DNA of 64,000 bases, taken from Acidimicrobiales bacterium. Lineage in GTDB: Bacteria; Actinomycetota; Acidimicrobiia; Acidimicrobiales; SZUA-35. The stretch spans positions 186,001-250,000 of the forward strand of contig JAHDDW010000002.1 in assembly GCA_020629155.1 (NCBI GenBank), given 5' to 3'. The notes beneath the pieces were generated by a model that did no database searches, had not been told where the DNA came from, and saw nothing but the letters and a program-made list of their open reading frames with translations. The position numbers and the translations under genes are program-made. Of the stretch, positions 18,561 to 28,233 are shown piece after piece. How positions within the stretch are numbered: position 1 is the first letter of the stretch; every line of letters starts with the position of its first letter.

Positions 18561-19136
18561 ATGGTACTCACCCCGTCAACAATGCTCGATTTAGGCAGCG
18601 TTGCCCCTGATTTTTCGTTACCTGATGTTATTTCTGGCGAAACTGTCAGCAAGGCAGATTTTGCTGACAAACCACTTCTTGTTATGTTCATAAGCGCTCA
18701 CTGTCCGTTTGTGATTCACCTTGAAGAACAGCTTGCGGCAGTTGCAAACGAATTCGCTGATCGTGTCGCCGTCGTGGCCATATCTGCTAACGATGTTGAG
18801 TCTTACCCCGATGACGCACCCGAAAAGCTCAAAGCACAAGCACAACGATTGGGATTCAACTTCGCCTATCTCTATGACGAATCACAAGAAATAGCAAAAG
18901 CGTATACTGCTGCGTGCACCCCAGATTTATTCTTGTTCGATTCGAGCCATGCCTTGTATTACCGTGGTCAATTTGATGCTAGCCGCCCAGGAAATGATGT
19001 TGAAATTACTGGTTCAGACTTGCATAGCGCATTAACAAATCTTGTTTCTGGTGGCGAAGCGCCAAGCGATCAGCAGCCAAGCATCGGCTGCAACATTAAA
19101 TGGAAAGCAGGCAACGAACCTGACTATTTTGGTTAA
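18561..19136 (+). CDS. thioredoxin-fold AhpC/TSA-like protein
   Basis: 191 residues of the AhpC/Redoxin superfamily. The N-terminal APDFSLPDV opening and SAHCPFVIHLEEQL place one Cys where thioredoxins have CxxC, so only the first Cys is kept. The ending SIGCNIKWKAGNEPDYF is highly characteristic of one subgroup, with a second conserved Cys. Such proteins are usually annotated as thioredoxin-family peroxide reductases; substrate unknown. A good ribosome site (AAGGAG) precedes the ATG. Confidence 0.85.
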   Translation: MVLTPSTMLDLGSVAPDFSLPDVISGETVSKADFADKPLLVMFISAHCPFVIHLEEQLAAVANEFADRVAVVAISANDVESYPDDAPEKLKAQAQRLGFNFAYLYDESQEIAKAYTAACTPDLFLFDSSHALYYRGQFDASRPGNDVEITGSDLHSALTNLVSGGEAPSDQQPSIGCNIKWKAGNEPDYFG

Positions 19137-19146
19137 GGTAACACCA

Positions 19147-20274
19147 CTAGAGCGGGAAAATTTTGACGTAATCAACAGCAAATGTTGCGCCATCGCTGCC
19201 CAGCGCACGGTCGTCTAGCGGCCCTGGCCTACCACCGATTGCTAAGTTTATTTTTAGGTCGGTGACTGTTTTGTTAAACGGTTCTGGATAGCCCTGCAAC
19301 GTTGGCGCTGAATCAACCGAATGTACAAGTTCCCCGTCAAGGTACCAACGAAGCTTGCCGCCTTTGCCATAGTCGAAACGCACTGTGCGCCATTTCGCAC
19401 TAAATGGTTCACTCAGCCGTTGATGCTTGTTGATAAGGTCATGCTGCCCATTTTTGCCGGCGAAATGCATACTAAACACAGGATTATCAAAACCTTTTGC
19501 TGTCATAACCTCTAGATAGTCAAGTTCTCCACCTTTGGGCCAGCCACCGCCACCCCAGCTTGAAGACCATAGTGCTGGCCACAAGCCACCTTGGTTAGCT
19601 TCATCGCTAGGTGTCAGTTTGACACGAAACTCGATACCTTGGCCTGGTTCGAACTGAACGTTTTTGCCTCGCACCATACCCGAACTCACCTTTCTAGTTC
19701 TGTTCCCTGGGCAGGTGACCGATTCTTTCTTTGCCGTCAAAATAAGGTGACCGTTTGCTACTTGTGTATTTCTTGGCACGTAACATTGCATTTCGTTATT
19801 ACCGTCGCCATACGTCGAATTTTCAACAGACCATTTAGATGCATCGAAGGTGTCAAAGTTATCACCCCAAACAACCTGCTTGCCGTTCACCGGACTGAAA
19901 CCATCAACCGTATTGTTTGCGATTGCAGGTCCTTCGACTGTCGTCAATGAGGTAGACGCAGTTGTACCGACTTCTGCAGATGTAGCAGCGACAGGCTCCG
20001 ATGTCGTAGACGGCTCCAAAGCAGTTGGTTGCTTTGAATCAACGGCCTGTACTGACGAGCTTGTGTTGTCGACCCACCGCAGTGTTGTTGCTGGAGTTGC
20101 TGGTTCAGGCGCTGCAACCGTTAAGATTGTGTCTGATTTTGTCGCCAGAACCGCGGCAATTGTGATACCTAGAAGAAATCCAAGCACTGCCACAAGGATC
20201 GAAGCGTTACGATATTTGCGTACAAAAATGTAGACGGCATCTTTCAGATCTATAAAACTTTTTGAAGCCGCCAT
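19147..20274 (-). CDS. membrane-anchored family 16 glycosyl hydrolase (beta-glucanase-like)
   Basis: 375 residues. A cytoplasmic tail and one membrane helix (about 21-43) are followed by a Thr/Ser/Ala-rich linker (about 50-125) and a GH16 domain. The catalytic motif GGELDYLEV contains the nucleophile Glu, Asp and acid/base Glu, and the WSSSWGGGGWPKG loop precedes it. GH16 enzymes cleave beta-1,3/1,4-glucans such as laminarin. It likely acts at the cell surface on algal or other polysaccharides; the exact glucan cannot be read from the sequence. Confidence 0.88.
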   Translation of the reverse strand: MAASKSFIDLKDAVYIFVRKYRNASILVAVLGFLLGITIAAVLATKSDTILTVAAPEPATPATTLRWVDNTSSSVQAVDSKQPTALEPSTTSEPVAATSAEVGTTASTSLTTVEGPAIANNTVDGFSPVNGKQVVWGDNFDTFDASKWSVENSTYGDGNNEMQCYVPRNTQVANGHLILTAKKESVTCPGNRTRKVSSGMVRGKNVQFEPGQGIEFRVKLTPSDEANQGGLWPALWSSSWGGGGWPKGGELDYLEVMTAKGFDNPVFSMHFAGKNGQHDLINKHQRLSEPFSAKWRTVRFDYGKGGKLRWYLDGELVHSVDSAPTLQGYPEPFNKTVTDLKINLAIGGRPGPLDDRALGSDGATFAVDYVKIFPL

Positions 20275-20421
20275 TTATGAAATGTACCATTCTTTTTATG
20301 CTGAACTGTAGTAGTTATAGTACATAGTACTGGGTCTTTACGACCATAGTTCAACAGTAGTGTTGGAGAAACTGGGGTGAAGGATAACCGCAACACTTCT
20401 AGTTGCGCTAGGATTTAGCTT

Positions 20422-21165
20422 GTGAGCAGCGGATTTAGCGGAAAAGTCCAGGCGCCTTGGTCTGATAGTTTTAAAGTTGACGGTGGCATATCAGGCAATG
20501 TCGTGCGTTTCTCGCAGATAAGCGCAACACGTTTTGCGTTGCAGAGCAGCCTTATCTATTTAGGCGATACAGGGTTAGAAGAGAAAGGCCTTTCTGATGC
20601 GCAGCTTGCTGAAATTCGTCTGGTTTCGCCTGACCGTTTGCCTATAACTGATTTAGCATCAGTGCCAGATTGGGCCACATGGCTGGTGCCTAAATATGGC
20701 TTGTACACGCCAGCAGCGCTAATCCATGACAGGCTGACAACAAACAGCAATAAAACACCTATCACTGGCATCACACGCCAAGATGCTGACAGATATTTTC
20801 GTTTCATGCTACGAGATTTAGGGGTGCCGTTTGGCCGTCGGTGGGTAATGTGGACTGCTGTCGCCTTACACACGCGTTATCTCGACGTTGTTTGGCGGAA
20901 ACTGTCAGTGATTCTGTGGTTTCTTTTAGCCTTTCTCGGGATGGCATCTTTCGGGTATGGCGTCATAGAAAACGCTTGGCCAGTTATTGCGGTTGCGAGT
21001 CTCGTTCCTTTGCCCGCATCGTTTCTGTGGGGGAAGCAATATATCGCAGGTCTAATCGCCGCATACATTGCTATCCCCTGGATTTTGCCGCCGAGTATTT
21101 TTGTTTTGGTTTTCTATGGGATTTTTAAGCTTATAGAAAGGGCAGCTCGCTTTTTTGTTACGTAA
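20422..21165 (+). CDS. DUF1353 protein with C-terminal membrane helices
   Basis: 247 residues from a GTG start. The N-terminal half matches the DUF1353 pattern (TDLASVP, then YGLYTPAALIHDRL). That domain occurs in phage and bacterial proteins of unknown role, with conserved Asp and His. The C-terminal half contributes three to four hydrophobic helices, so the domain is attached to the membrane. It is transcribed divergently from the GH16 gene. Confidence 0.7.
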   Translation: MSSGFSGKVQAPWSDSFKVDGGISGNVVRFSQISATRFALQSSLIYLGDTGLEEKGLSDAQLAEIRLVSPDRLPITDLASVPDWATWLVPKYGLYTPAALIHDRLTTNSNKTPITGITRQDADRYFRFMLRDLGVPFGRRWVMWTAVALHTRYLDVVWRKLSVILWFLLAFLGMASFGYGVIENAWPVIAVASLVPLPASFLWGKQYIAGLIAAYIAIPWILPPSIFVLVFYGIFKLIERAARFFVT

Positions 21166-21177
21166 GAAGCAGCTGGC

Positions 21178-22641
21178 TTAGACTATCTCTAGCGGCTTGG
21201 AAGCTTCGTCGCTATGCTGACGGCGTCGTTTACCTAGAAGCATCGCTTGATCGGCCTTATCAAGCATATCTGAAGCCGCCAACCCTTTACCAGCATAGAC
21301 GCCGACGGTTATCCCTATTTTTGCCGAACCGTTAAAAAGCTCAAATTCTTTATGAATAACAGATTGTAATTTCTGCGCAACCGCGAACGTTTGCTTTTTG
21401 GTTGCGTCATTTAACACTACGACAAACTCGTCACCGCCAAGGCGGGCGACAAAGTCGTTGTCTCGTAAATTATTTCTTAACCGTTCTGCCATTTCTTTCA
21501 GAACTCTATCGCCTGCTTCATGTCCATAGGTGTCATTTACTTCTTTGAAATAGTCGAGATCGATGAACAATATTCCATACTGCTTGCTTTCTCGAAAATC
21601 GAGGTATTCCATAAGGCTTCGTCTGTTTGGCAGCCCAGTAAGATAATCTTTTAGGGCTAAATCTCGCAGTTCTGAAGTCAATTGTCTGTTCTCTTTGTTG
21701 ACAGCTCCTATGTTTGAAGCCATCAATAGTATAAGAAAACCGAATCCACCAAGGAACGCTAAAAGTTCGGTTGGAACAGTGAAGGCCATGATTCCAAAAC
21801 CTATGACTAGAGATGCATACAGCAACATTCTGCTATCGTATGTGCGCACATTCGTGGCCTTTTTAGTTTTCCAGTCAAAAGAAACTTGAGAGAGAACCCC
21901 AGCGCAAAAAACCCCAAAATGCCAGATGTAGTCGTATCCTTCAAAATATTTTGTTCCACCTACCTCTTGGTTCCAGATTTCAGCCATCGAACCTATGCAT
22001 GTCACGGCAGCCGTAATTGCCGCTACTGAAAAGCTTAAAAATTCTTTGGACGAAGACTGGTTTACTACCGCGAGACATAAAGCAATTGTTAACAACCCGG
22101 AAACAGGTAGTAAAGCGAACGAGATTTGGTCAGAAAAACTAGCGGTTTGCAGCTGAGAAAATGGTTGGATAAGCGGATGCCAGGCAACCATCAGAAAGAG
22201 TGTCGATAGCCATAATGTTTCTAAAATCACTCGTGTACGCGAAACCGATAGGATGCCGTCCCAGGACAGGAATATCAAAGAAGTAGTCAGAAAAAAGAAG
22301 ATAGGTAGCGATGTCTCAGGTGGATACCCTACCGTTGGGTCTCCAAATATTGTGGTGACGTTGCTAATGACAGCCAACGAAACGGTTGTTGCTAAGAGCA
22401 GCCAGCCAATTCGAACGTTACCTGTATCGTTTTTGGCGCGAACTGCGTAGAGAAAAACCAGAACCGCATATTGGATTGCATAAATAATGAGACTAAGTTG
22501 TTGCTGTCCTCGAAAATAAGGAATGAAAAAAAGGGCTGACATAACGCCTAGTTGTATAACAAAAGCAAAAATGACTAACTTGCTCTTCGTAGAATAAAAA
22601 AATTTGTCGAAGAACTCGCTGACCTTAGACACACAACTCAT
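21178..22641 (-). CDS. diguanylate cyclase with multi-helix membrane sensor
   Basis: 487 residues. About eight to ten membrane helices form the N-terminal 300 residues. A C-terminal GGDEF domain makes c-di-GMP from GTP. The active site reads RLGGDEF, and the inhibitory I-site (Arg-Asp-Asn-Asp) lies exactly five residues before it, so product inhibition is likely. The motif KDYLTGLPNRR marks the domain start. The membrane part looks like a sensor of the MASE kind without a clear subgroup. It is the only intact GGDEF in the window; the larger protein at 39.8-43.2 kb has a degenerate one. Confidence 0.9.
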   Translation of the reverse strand: MSCVSKVSEFFDKFFYSTKSKLVIFAFVIQLGVMSALFFIPYFRGQQQLSLIIYAIQYAVLVFLYAVRAKNDTGNVRIGWLLLATTVSLAVISNVTTIFGDPTVGYPPETSLPIFFFLTTSLIFLSWDGILSVSRTRVILETLWLSTLFLMVAWHPLIQPFSQLQTASFSDQISFALLPVSGLLTIALCLAVVNQSSSKEFLSFSVAAITAAVTCIGSMAEIWNQEVGGTKYFEGYDYIWHFGVFCAGVLSQVSFDWKTKKATNVRTYDSRMLLYASLVIGFGIMAFTVPTELLAFLGGFGFLILLMASNIGAVNKENRQLTSELRDLALKDYLTGLPNRRSLMEYLDFRESKQYGILFIDLDYFKEVNDTYGHEAGDRVLKEMAERLRNNLRDNDFVARLGGDEFVVVLNDATKKQTFAVAQKLQSVIHKEFELFNGSAKIGITVGVYAGKGLAASDMLDKADQAMLLGKRRRQHSDEASKPLEIV

Positions 22642-22673
22642 GTCGGCAATTGGCGAAGCTTAGTTAGAGATGA

Positions 22674-22703
22674 GAAAGGCGACACCTGACGACATCGCCT
22701 TCT
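22674..22703 (-). terminator. probable terminator after nrdB
   Basis: A hairpin with 7-base arms AAGGCGA (22676-22682) and TCGCCTT (22695-22701) lies about 30 bases past the nrdB stop. On the minus strand the second arm is followed by TCTC, a weak T-rich tail. It separates nrdAB from the diguanylate cyclase gene downstream on the same strand. Confidence 0.45.
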
Positions 22704-22730
22704 TCTGCGTCTAGCAAAAACGTGGATTTG

Positions 22731-23801
22731 TTAGAAGTCTTCGTCGAATGAGACGCTTCCTTCGACACCTACCTGGTAGGCAGAAACAGTGCGTTCGAAG
22801 AAGTTTGTTAACTCTTGCACGTCTTGTAATTCCATAAAGTCAAATGGGTTTTTTGCGCCAAATTGCGCTGGCAAACCAAGTTGACGCAGACGTTGATCGG
22901 CAACAAACTCTAGATAGGTGCGTGTGTCGGCAAGGCTCATGCCAGGCACACCTTCGCCGAGAACGTCAGCTGCGAAAAGATGTTCTGCATCGACAGCTTC
23001 TTTCATCATTTCAACGATCTGTTCATTTAGTTCGTCGTCGAACAGTTCTGGCTCTTCAGCTCTGATCGTATTCACCACTTCAAAGGCAAAGTTCATGTGG
23101 CAGCTTTCGTCTCGAAAGACCCAGTTTGTTCCTGAGGCGAGACCGTTAAGGAAACCTTTTGAACGCAAGAAGTACACGTACGCGAACGCTGCGAAGAAGA
23201 AAAGCCCTTCGATACACGCTGCGAAGCAAATAAGGTTAAGAAGAAACTGTTTGCGTTCTTCTGGCGTTTCGATGCGTTCTAGTTTGTCGATTGACCCGAT
23301 CCATTTGAAGCAGAAGTCGGCTTTGCGCTTAATCGAAGGAATGTTTTGTACTGCTGCGAACGCTTCGGCGCGCTCGTCGTGGTCTGGAATGTAGTTGTCG
23401 AGCAGCGTTAGATAAAACTGTACGTGCAGCGCCTCTTCATACAGCTGGCGAGAAAGGTACATGCGAGCTTCTGGAGCGTTAATATGTTTGTAGAGATTTA
23501 ATACCAGATTGTTCGCAACGATTGAATCACCTGTAGCGAAAAAAGCGACAAGGCGGCTCACAAGGTGACGTTCTGCTGGCATAAGCTTACGATCAAGATC
23601 GATGAAGTCATCAGAGAAGTCGATTTCGTCGACGGTCCAGGTGTTTTTGATTGCGTCTTGATACATCTCATAGAACACTGGGTAGCGCATTGGCCGCAAT
23701 GTCAAATCAAACCCAGGATCTAATATATGGTTTGGTCGTTCAAGTTCTTGCTTTGCAGGTTCTGCTTGTTCTAGAGGAAAAGCGTCGTTTGTTACAGCCA
23801 T
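22731..23801 (-). CDS. nrdB: ribonucleotide reductase small subunit (class Ia-type R2)
   Basis: 356 residues. All ligands of the di-iron centre can be matched: Asp in ATGDSIVAN, Glu and His in YEEALHVQFY, Glu in CIEGLFF, and Glu/His in DESCHMNF. The radical Tyr is present, four residues after the first His (HVQFY), so this is a tyrosyl-radical enzyme rather than a class Ic variant. R2 supplies the radical to NrdA for deoxyribonucleotide synthesis. It lies 77 bases downstream of nrdA on the same strand, as an operon. Confidence 0.96.
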   Translation of the reverse strand: MAVTNDAFPLEQAEPAKQELERPNHILDPGFDLTLRPMRYPVFYEMYQDAIKNTWTVDEIDFSDDFIDLDRKLMPAERHLVSRLVAFFATGDSIVANNLVLNLYKHINAPEARMYLSRQLYEEALHVQFYLTLLDNYIPDHDERAEAFAAVQNIPSIKRKADFCFKWIGSIDKLERIETPEERKQFLLNLICFAACIEGLFFFAAFAYVYFLRSKGFLNGLASGTNWVFRDESCHMNFAFEVVNTIRAEEPELFDDELNEQIVEMMKEAVDAEHLFAADVLGEGVPGMSLADTRTYLEFVADQRLRQLGLPAQFGAKNPFDFMELQDVQELTNFFERTVSAYQVGVEGSVSFDEDF

Positions 23802-23878
23802 AAAAGGTTGGTTCTTTCTGGTAGGTAGTGGCGGAAATGTAGTTGTAAGTAAAGAATTACGTTGCTATAAGATGCTTC

Positions 23879-26308
23879 TTAGTCACACGCTTCGCATGAC
23901 TCAGGATTTTCCAAAGAGCAAGCCAGTGCTTCAGCATCAGAGAACTTTTTAGTTCCGTCAATAGGTGCTGGCCCTGGTGTTGTTGTTTTGTTTATTTTTG
24001 TTGCAGGTCGAGACCGTAGATAATACGTTGTTTTGAGACCTTTTTTCCAGGCATGCATATACATAGAAGAAAGCTTGCCAATGTTCGGCGACTCCATAAA
24101 CAAGTTAAGCGACTGGCTTTGGTCAATGTATGCGCCTCGGCCAGCGGCCATATCGATTAGCGCTCGTTGTGGGATCTCCCACGCTGTGCGATAAATCGCT
24201 TTAAGCGAGTCTGGTATGCGAGCAATCGACTGGACAGAACCTTCAGCTTGTTTTAGCTCGGCTATCATCTGAGCATCCCAAAGATCTAACTTTTTGAGTT
24301 CTTCAACGAGATACCGGTTGATTTGGAGGAACTCACCCGAAAGGGTTTCTTTCTTGAAAAGGTTAGAAACCTGTGGCTCGATGCACTCATAACAACCTGC
24401 GATCGAAGCGATCGTCGCAGTTGGAGCGATTGCGATAAGAAGCGAGTTGCGTAGACCATGTGTAGCGATGCGGTCTCGCACTGTCTTCCAACGCTTCTCA
24501 TCTTGTGGTTTTACGTTCCATAAGTCAAATTGTAGGTCGCCAGCAGCTGCGCGGGTCTTTTTGAAAGCACCGTGCGGGCCGTTTTCTTCGGCAAGTTCTG
24601 TCGAAGCCCACAAGGCGTTGAAGTAAATTTCTTCTGAGATTTTAGCTGACAGCTCTTGCGCTTGAGGCGAGTCAAACGCTAGACCCATTTTGAAAAAGAC
24701 GTCTTGCAAGCCCATAAGGCCAAGACCAACTGGTCGCCATTTAGCGTTAGATGTTGCAGCTTCATCGGTTGGGTAGAAGTTAATGTCTACGACACGGTCG
24801 AGGAAGGGAACAACTTGAAGAACTGTTGTGGCGAGCCGTTCAAAGTCGAAAGTGTTTGAATCTTCGTCAACAAATGAGCCAAGGTTTACAGAACCGAGGT
24901 TGCATACCGCTGTTTCGCCTTGGTTAGTAACTTCAAGAATTTCTGTGCACAAGTTAGAAAGATGGACGACATGAGCGCTTTCATCATTCTTCTTTGGTTT
25001 CCAACCTGTCTGGTTGCATTTGAGGTTAGAAGCGTCTTTAAAGGTGACCCAGCCGTTGCCTGTTTGCGCTAATGTACGCATCATCTTGCTGTAGAGATCG
25101 CGAGCGTTTACTTGTTTTTCATAGAGACCTTTTGATTCAGCCTCTTCGTATGCTTTGCGGAAATCGTCGCCATAAAGATCGGTGAGTTCTGGAACAACCT
25201 TCGGATCAAACAGTGACCATTGCCAATCTTTGTCCACCCGTTCCATGAAGAGGTCTGGGATCCAGTTCGCTAAGTTCAAGTTGTGGGTGCGTCGTTGGTG
25301 GTCGCCAGTGTTTTCACGCAGTTCTAAAAACTCGTCAACATCGGCATGCCAGGTCTCAAGATAGACACAAGCAGCACCTTTGCGGCGGCCTCCTTGGTTA
25401 ACCGCAGCAACAGAAGAATCTAGTGTTTTTAGCCATGGAACGATACCGCTTGAAAGGCCGTTTGTGCCTTTAATAAGCGAACCTTTTGAGCGGATTCTAT
25501 GCCAAGCAACGCCAATACCGCCAGCAAACTTAGAAAGGCGAGCAATGTCGCTGTAGCGTTTGTAAATGCTTTCGAGGCTATCTTCTGGAGAGTCAAGGAG
25601 ATAGCATGAAGACATTTGCGCGTGGCGTGTGCCCGAGTTAAACAAGGTCGGGCTCGAAGGAAGGTACGCTAACGACGACATAAGGTCATAGAAACGAATA
25701 GCTTCTTCTGGCGTTGAAGAAAGACCACACGCAACACGAAGAAAGAAATATTGTGGTGTTTCAACAACTTGCCGTGTGTCAGGGTGTTTCAAAAGATAAC
25801 GATCATAGACCGTTCGCAAGCCAAAGAATTGAAAGAGACGGTCGCGGTCAGAACTTATGGCAGCATTAAGTGAAGGTGCGTGTTCGTTGACGAAGGCAAG
25901 CACTTCATCGCTTATTAAGCCAAGATCGTGACCGTTCTTGATTGCTTCTGAGAACCAAGGAATATTTTGATTGCGCACTTCTTTATCGATATACGTCGAA
26001 AGTAGGCGCGCTGCAACTTGTGAATAGTTTGGTTCTTCAACAATAAAACCTGCGGCCGTGCGGATAGAAAGCTCGTCAAGCTCTCGTGTGGTTGCTCCGT
26101 CAGCTAACGCAGAAATAGTTCGAGTTGCGACACGTAACGGATCCACATTGAGGAGACCTTCGCAGCATTGCGCTACTGCGTTGACGATTTTATTTACGTC
26201 AACTGATTCAAGTGTGCCGTTGCGTTTTTTGACTCTCATCTCGATTTTTGGTTCGGACGTATCCGTCGTTGTTGAGGTCATAAAAGTTTCGTTGTTTAAT
26301 ATAGTCAT
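23879..26308 (-). CDS. nrdA: ribonucleotide reductase large subunit
   Basis: About 809 residues from the ATG at 26308. An N-terminal ATP-cone (VKKRNGTLESVDVNKI) is followed by the barrel with GTRHAQMSSCYLLD. The catalytic Cys pair with the NLCTEI segment is present, and a C-terminal redox pair CEAC re-reduces the active site. It converts ribonucleoside diphosphates with NrdB. A longer reading to 26368 would start inside a 10-base inverted repeat (26351-26381), so 26308 (or 26281) is preferred. The NrdR box consensus was not recognised in the leader. Confidence 0.95.
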   Translation of the reverse strand: MTILNNETFMTSTTTDTSEPKIEMRVKKRNGTLESVDVNKIVNAVAQCCEGLLNVDPLRVATRTISALADGATTRELDELSIRTAAGFIVEEPNYSQVAARLLSTYIDKEVRNQNIPWFSEAIKNGHDLGLISDEVLAFVNEHAPSLNAAISSDRDRLFQFFGLRTVYDRYLLKHPDTRQVVETPQYFFLRVACGLSSTPEEAIRFYDLMSSLAYLPSSPTLFNSGTRHAQMSSCYLLDSPEDSLESIYKRYSDIARLSKFAGGIGVAWHRIRSKGSLIKGTNGLSSGIVPWLKTLDSSVAAVNQGGRRKGAACVYLETWHADVDEFLELRENTGDHQRRTHNLNLANWIPDLFMERVDKDWQWSLFDPKVVPELTDLYGDDFRKAYEEAESKGLYEKQVNARDLYSKMMRTLAQTGNGWVTFKDASNLKCNQTGWKPKKNDESAHVVHLSNLCTEILEVTNQGETAVCNLGSVNLGSFVDEDSNTFDFERLATTVLQVVPFLDRVVDINFYPTDEAATSNAKWRPVGLGLMGLQDVFFKMGLAFDSPQAQELSAKISEEIYFNALWASTELAEENGPHGAFKKTRAAAGDLQFDLWNVKPQDEKRWKTVRDRIATHGLRNSLLIAIAPTATIASIAGCYECIEPQVSNLFKKETLSGEFLQINRYLVEELKKLDLWDAQMIAELKQAEGSVQSIARIPDSLKAIYRTAWEIPQRALIDMAAGRGAYIDQSQSLNLFMESPNIGKLSSMYMHAWKKGLKTTYYLRSRPATKINKTTTPGPAPIDGTKKFSDAEALACSLENPESCEACD

Positions 26309-26350
26309 TCGAAAGTACACCCTATCAGTTTTTCTAATCTGGATTGGCCT

Positions 26351-26381
26351 GCTGTGAATATTGCCCAAAATTATTCACAGC
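26351..26381. promoter_or_regulatory. inverted repeat upstream of nrdAB
   Basis: Perfect 10-base arms GCTGTGAATA (26351-26360) and TATTCACAGC (26372-26381) with an 11-base spacer, about 45 bases upstream of the preferred nrdA start. It looks like an operator for a dimeric regulator of nrdAB. The rest of the 340-base gap to amt (up to 26721) is AT-rich and shows no gene. Confidence 0.5.
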
Positions 26382-26721
26382 CAGATCTTGATTTTTGCAG
26401 TCCAGCTCATTAATTACATCGTCGTAATTCAAGAACGTCAAGTGGTGAATTTCGTTGACGAATTTGTAACCGCATAGCGTGTTAAATGTGTCGAATATGT
26501 TGCGGAAAGTCTGGGCCAATTTGGTGGTTCAGTCACGCAACGTGAATATTCCAGTTGTGTTACGATGATTTGGTTTGGGGGTCTGGTGCATAGAGGTAAG
26601 CGGCTAGTTTATCTGCGAGGGTATGGTTGTACAAACAGTTTAGTAATTGTGGTTTACTTAGTTCACAGACTAAGCAGCCGATAGTGCGTATTGTTCGATT
26701 AATTATCAGAAAGCTGACAAA

Positions 26722-28233
26722 ATGTCTAAATCGATAGATTCTAAAGCAAAGGCGTTGCGAGCCTTTTTTGCGATGGTTTTTGTGTTTTTCGTGGTGGTGA
26801 TTGCAGCTATCCCCTTTGTCTTCGATTCGCCGCCTGACACCGTCGAGTCCATTGCTATTGAGGCGCAAGAGAAGATAGAAAACACCGCTGAATTTAGTTC
26901 ATTGTCAGAAGCAGAACAAAATGATCTTTGGATCCAATCTCGCACGATAGAAGCCACTAACGTGTCCTCACCCGTGTTAAGTGACGCTAATCAGCTGTGG
27001 GTATTAGTGTCGGCATCGCTTGTCTTTTTTATGCAAGCTGGTTTTCTTTGCTATGAGGTCGGCTTAGCTCGGCCTGTGCATGCTTCTGTTGTTGCAATCA
27101 AAAACCTAGTTGACTGGACTATAAGCAGCATCGGGTTCTTTCTTGTTGGTTTCGGTCTAATGTTTGGCTCTTCACTTGAAGGCCTCATCGGGACAGACAT
27201 GTTTCTTCTAGATGGAACCTTCGGTCGTTTAATAGATAACAATGCTGATATTTTTGGTGATGAAATCAGCGGTGGGCTCTTTTTCTTGTTCCAATTAGCT
27301 TTCGCGGGTACTGCTATTACGCTGGTGTCTGGTTCGCTAGTAGAGCGAACAACGGTGCTTGCCTATTCGGTTATTGCAGTGGCCTTAGCTGTTGTGATTT
27401 ATCCTGTCTACGGCCACTGGGTGTGGGGCAACTTTGTTAATGGCGATAATGGTGCGTGGCTTGCAGAGTTAGGGTTCCACGATTTTGCTGGCGGAACAGT
27501 TGTTCACTTACTTGGAGCCACTGCGGCGTTCGTCGGCATTGCGATGATTGGGCCTCGAATAGGTCGTTTTGGTCCTGGTGGCGAAGTTAGAGAAATGGCC
27601 GGCACAAGCGTTGGCATGACGATGCTAGGTGTCCTTATTCTTTGGTTTGGTTGGTGGGGATTCAACGGTGGCAGCTTCTTGACCTTTAATGGCAGCGCTT
27701 TGATGGGTATTATTGTCACAAACCTAGCGGCTGTGTCTGGTTTGATTGGCGCTGGTTTGTTTGCCTATCTTTTTCAGCATCGATATAGCTTAAATATGAA
27801 ACTCGCAGGTGGTGCTATTGGTGGCTTGGTGGCGATTACTCCAGGTGCTGATGTTGTCACACCACTCGGTGCTATCGCAACAGGTCTTATTGCTGGCGTT
27901 ATCTATTCATACGGCAATGACTGGCTCTTAAAAAGAGGTGTCGACGATGCGTTAGGTGTCATTCCAGCTCACGGTTTTTGCGCTGCCTTTGGTACTGTTT
28001 CGTTGGCTTTCTTCTCAGGTGCTGGGACGTTAGAGCGAAGCCGCATGGAACAGTTTGGTGTTCAGCTGCTCGGTGTTGCTGTTTGTGTTATCTGGGCGGC
28101 ATTCACTTCTTATGCTGTTTATTGGTTTATTCAACGATTCTTTGGTCTGCGTGTGTCGCCTGCCGAAGAGATGACTGGTTTCTCACTAGAAACAACACAG
28201 TGGCCATACAAATTAACTGAAGAGACAAAGTAA
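26722..28233 (+). CDS. amt: ammonium transporter (Amt family) with N-terminal extension
   Basis: 503 residues. The Amt/MEP core of 11 helices starts near residue 90 (QLWVLVSASLVFFMQAGF). Family marks include YGHWVWG, DFAGGTVVH with the first pore His, and IPAHGFCAAFGT with the second. In front of the core is an extra helix (about 13-35) plus about 50 acidic residues outside the membrane, longer than a usual signal. No glnK gene follows. Instead an unknown gene starts at the stop codon (TAATG), suggesting coupled translation. Confidence 0.93.
   Translation: MSKSIDSKAKALRAFFAMVFVFFVVVIAAIPFVFDSPPDTVESIAIEAQEKIENTAEFSSLSEAEQNDLWIQSRTIEATNVSSPVLSDANQLWVLVSASLVFFMQAGFLCYEVGLARPVHASVVAIKNLVDWTISSIGFFLVGFGLMFGSSLEGLIGTDMFLLDGTFGRLIDNNADIFGDEISGGLFFLFQLAFAGTAITLVSGSLVERTTVLAYSVIAVALAVVIYPVYGHWVWGNFVNGDNGAWLAELGFHDFAGGTVVHLLGATAAFVGIAMIGPRIGRFGPGGEVREMAGTSVGMTMLGVLILWFGWWGFNGGSFLTFNGSALMGIIVTNLAAVSGLIGAGLFAYLFQHRYSLNMKLAGGAIGGLVAITPGADVVTPLGAIATGLIAGVIYSYGNDWLLKRGVDDALGVIPAHGFCAAFGTVSLAFFSGAGTLERSRMEQFGVQLLGVAVCVIWAAFTSYAVYWFIQRFFGLRVSPAEEMTGFSLETTQWPYKLTEETK

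Noticed and set aside
26334-26519. Small minus-strand frame upstream of nrdA
   Set aside because: Lies across the palindromic repeat, no ribosome site or family match.
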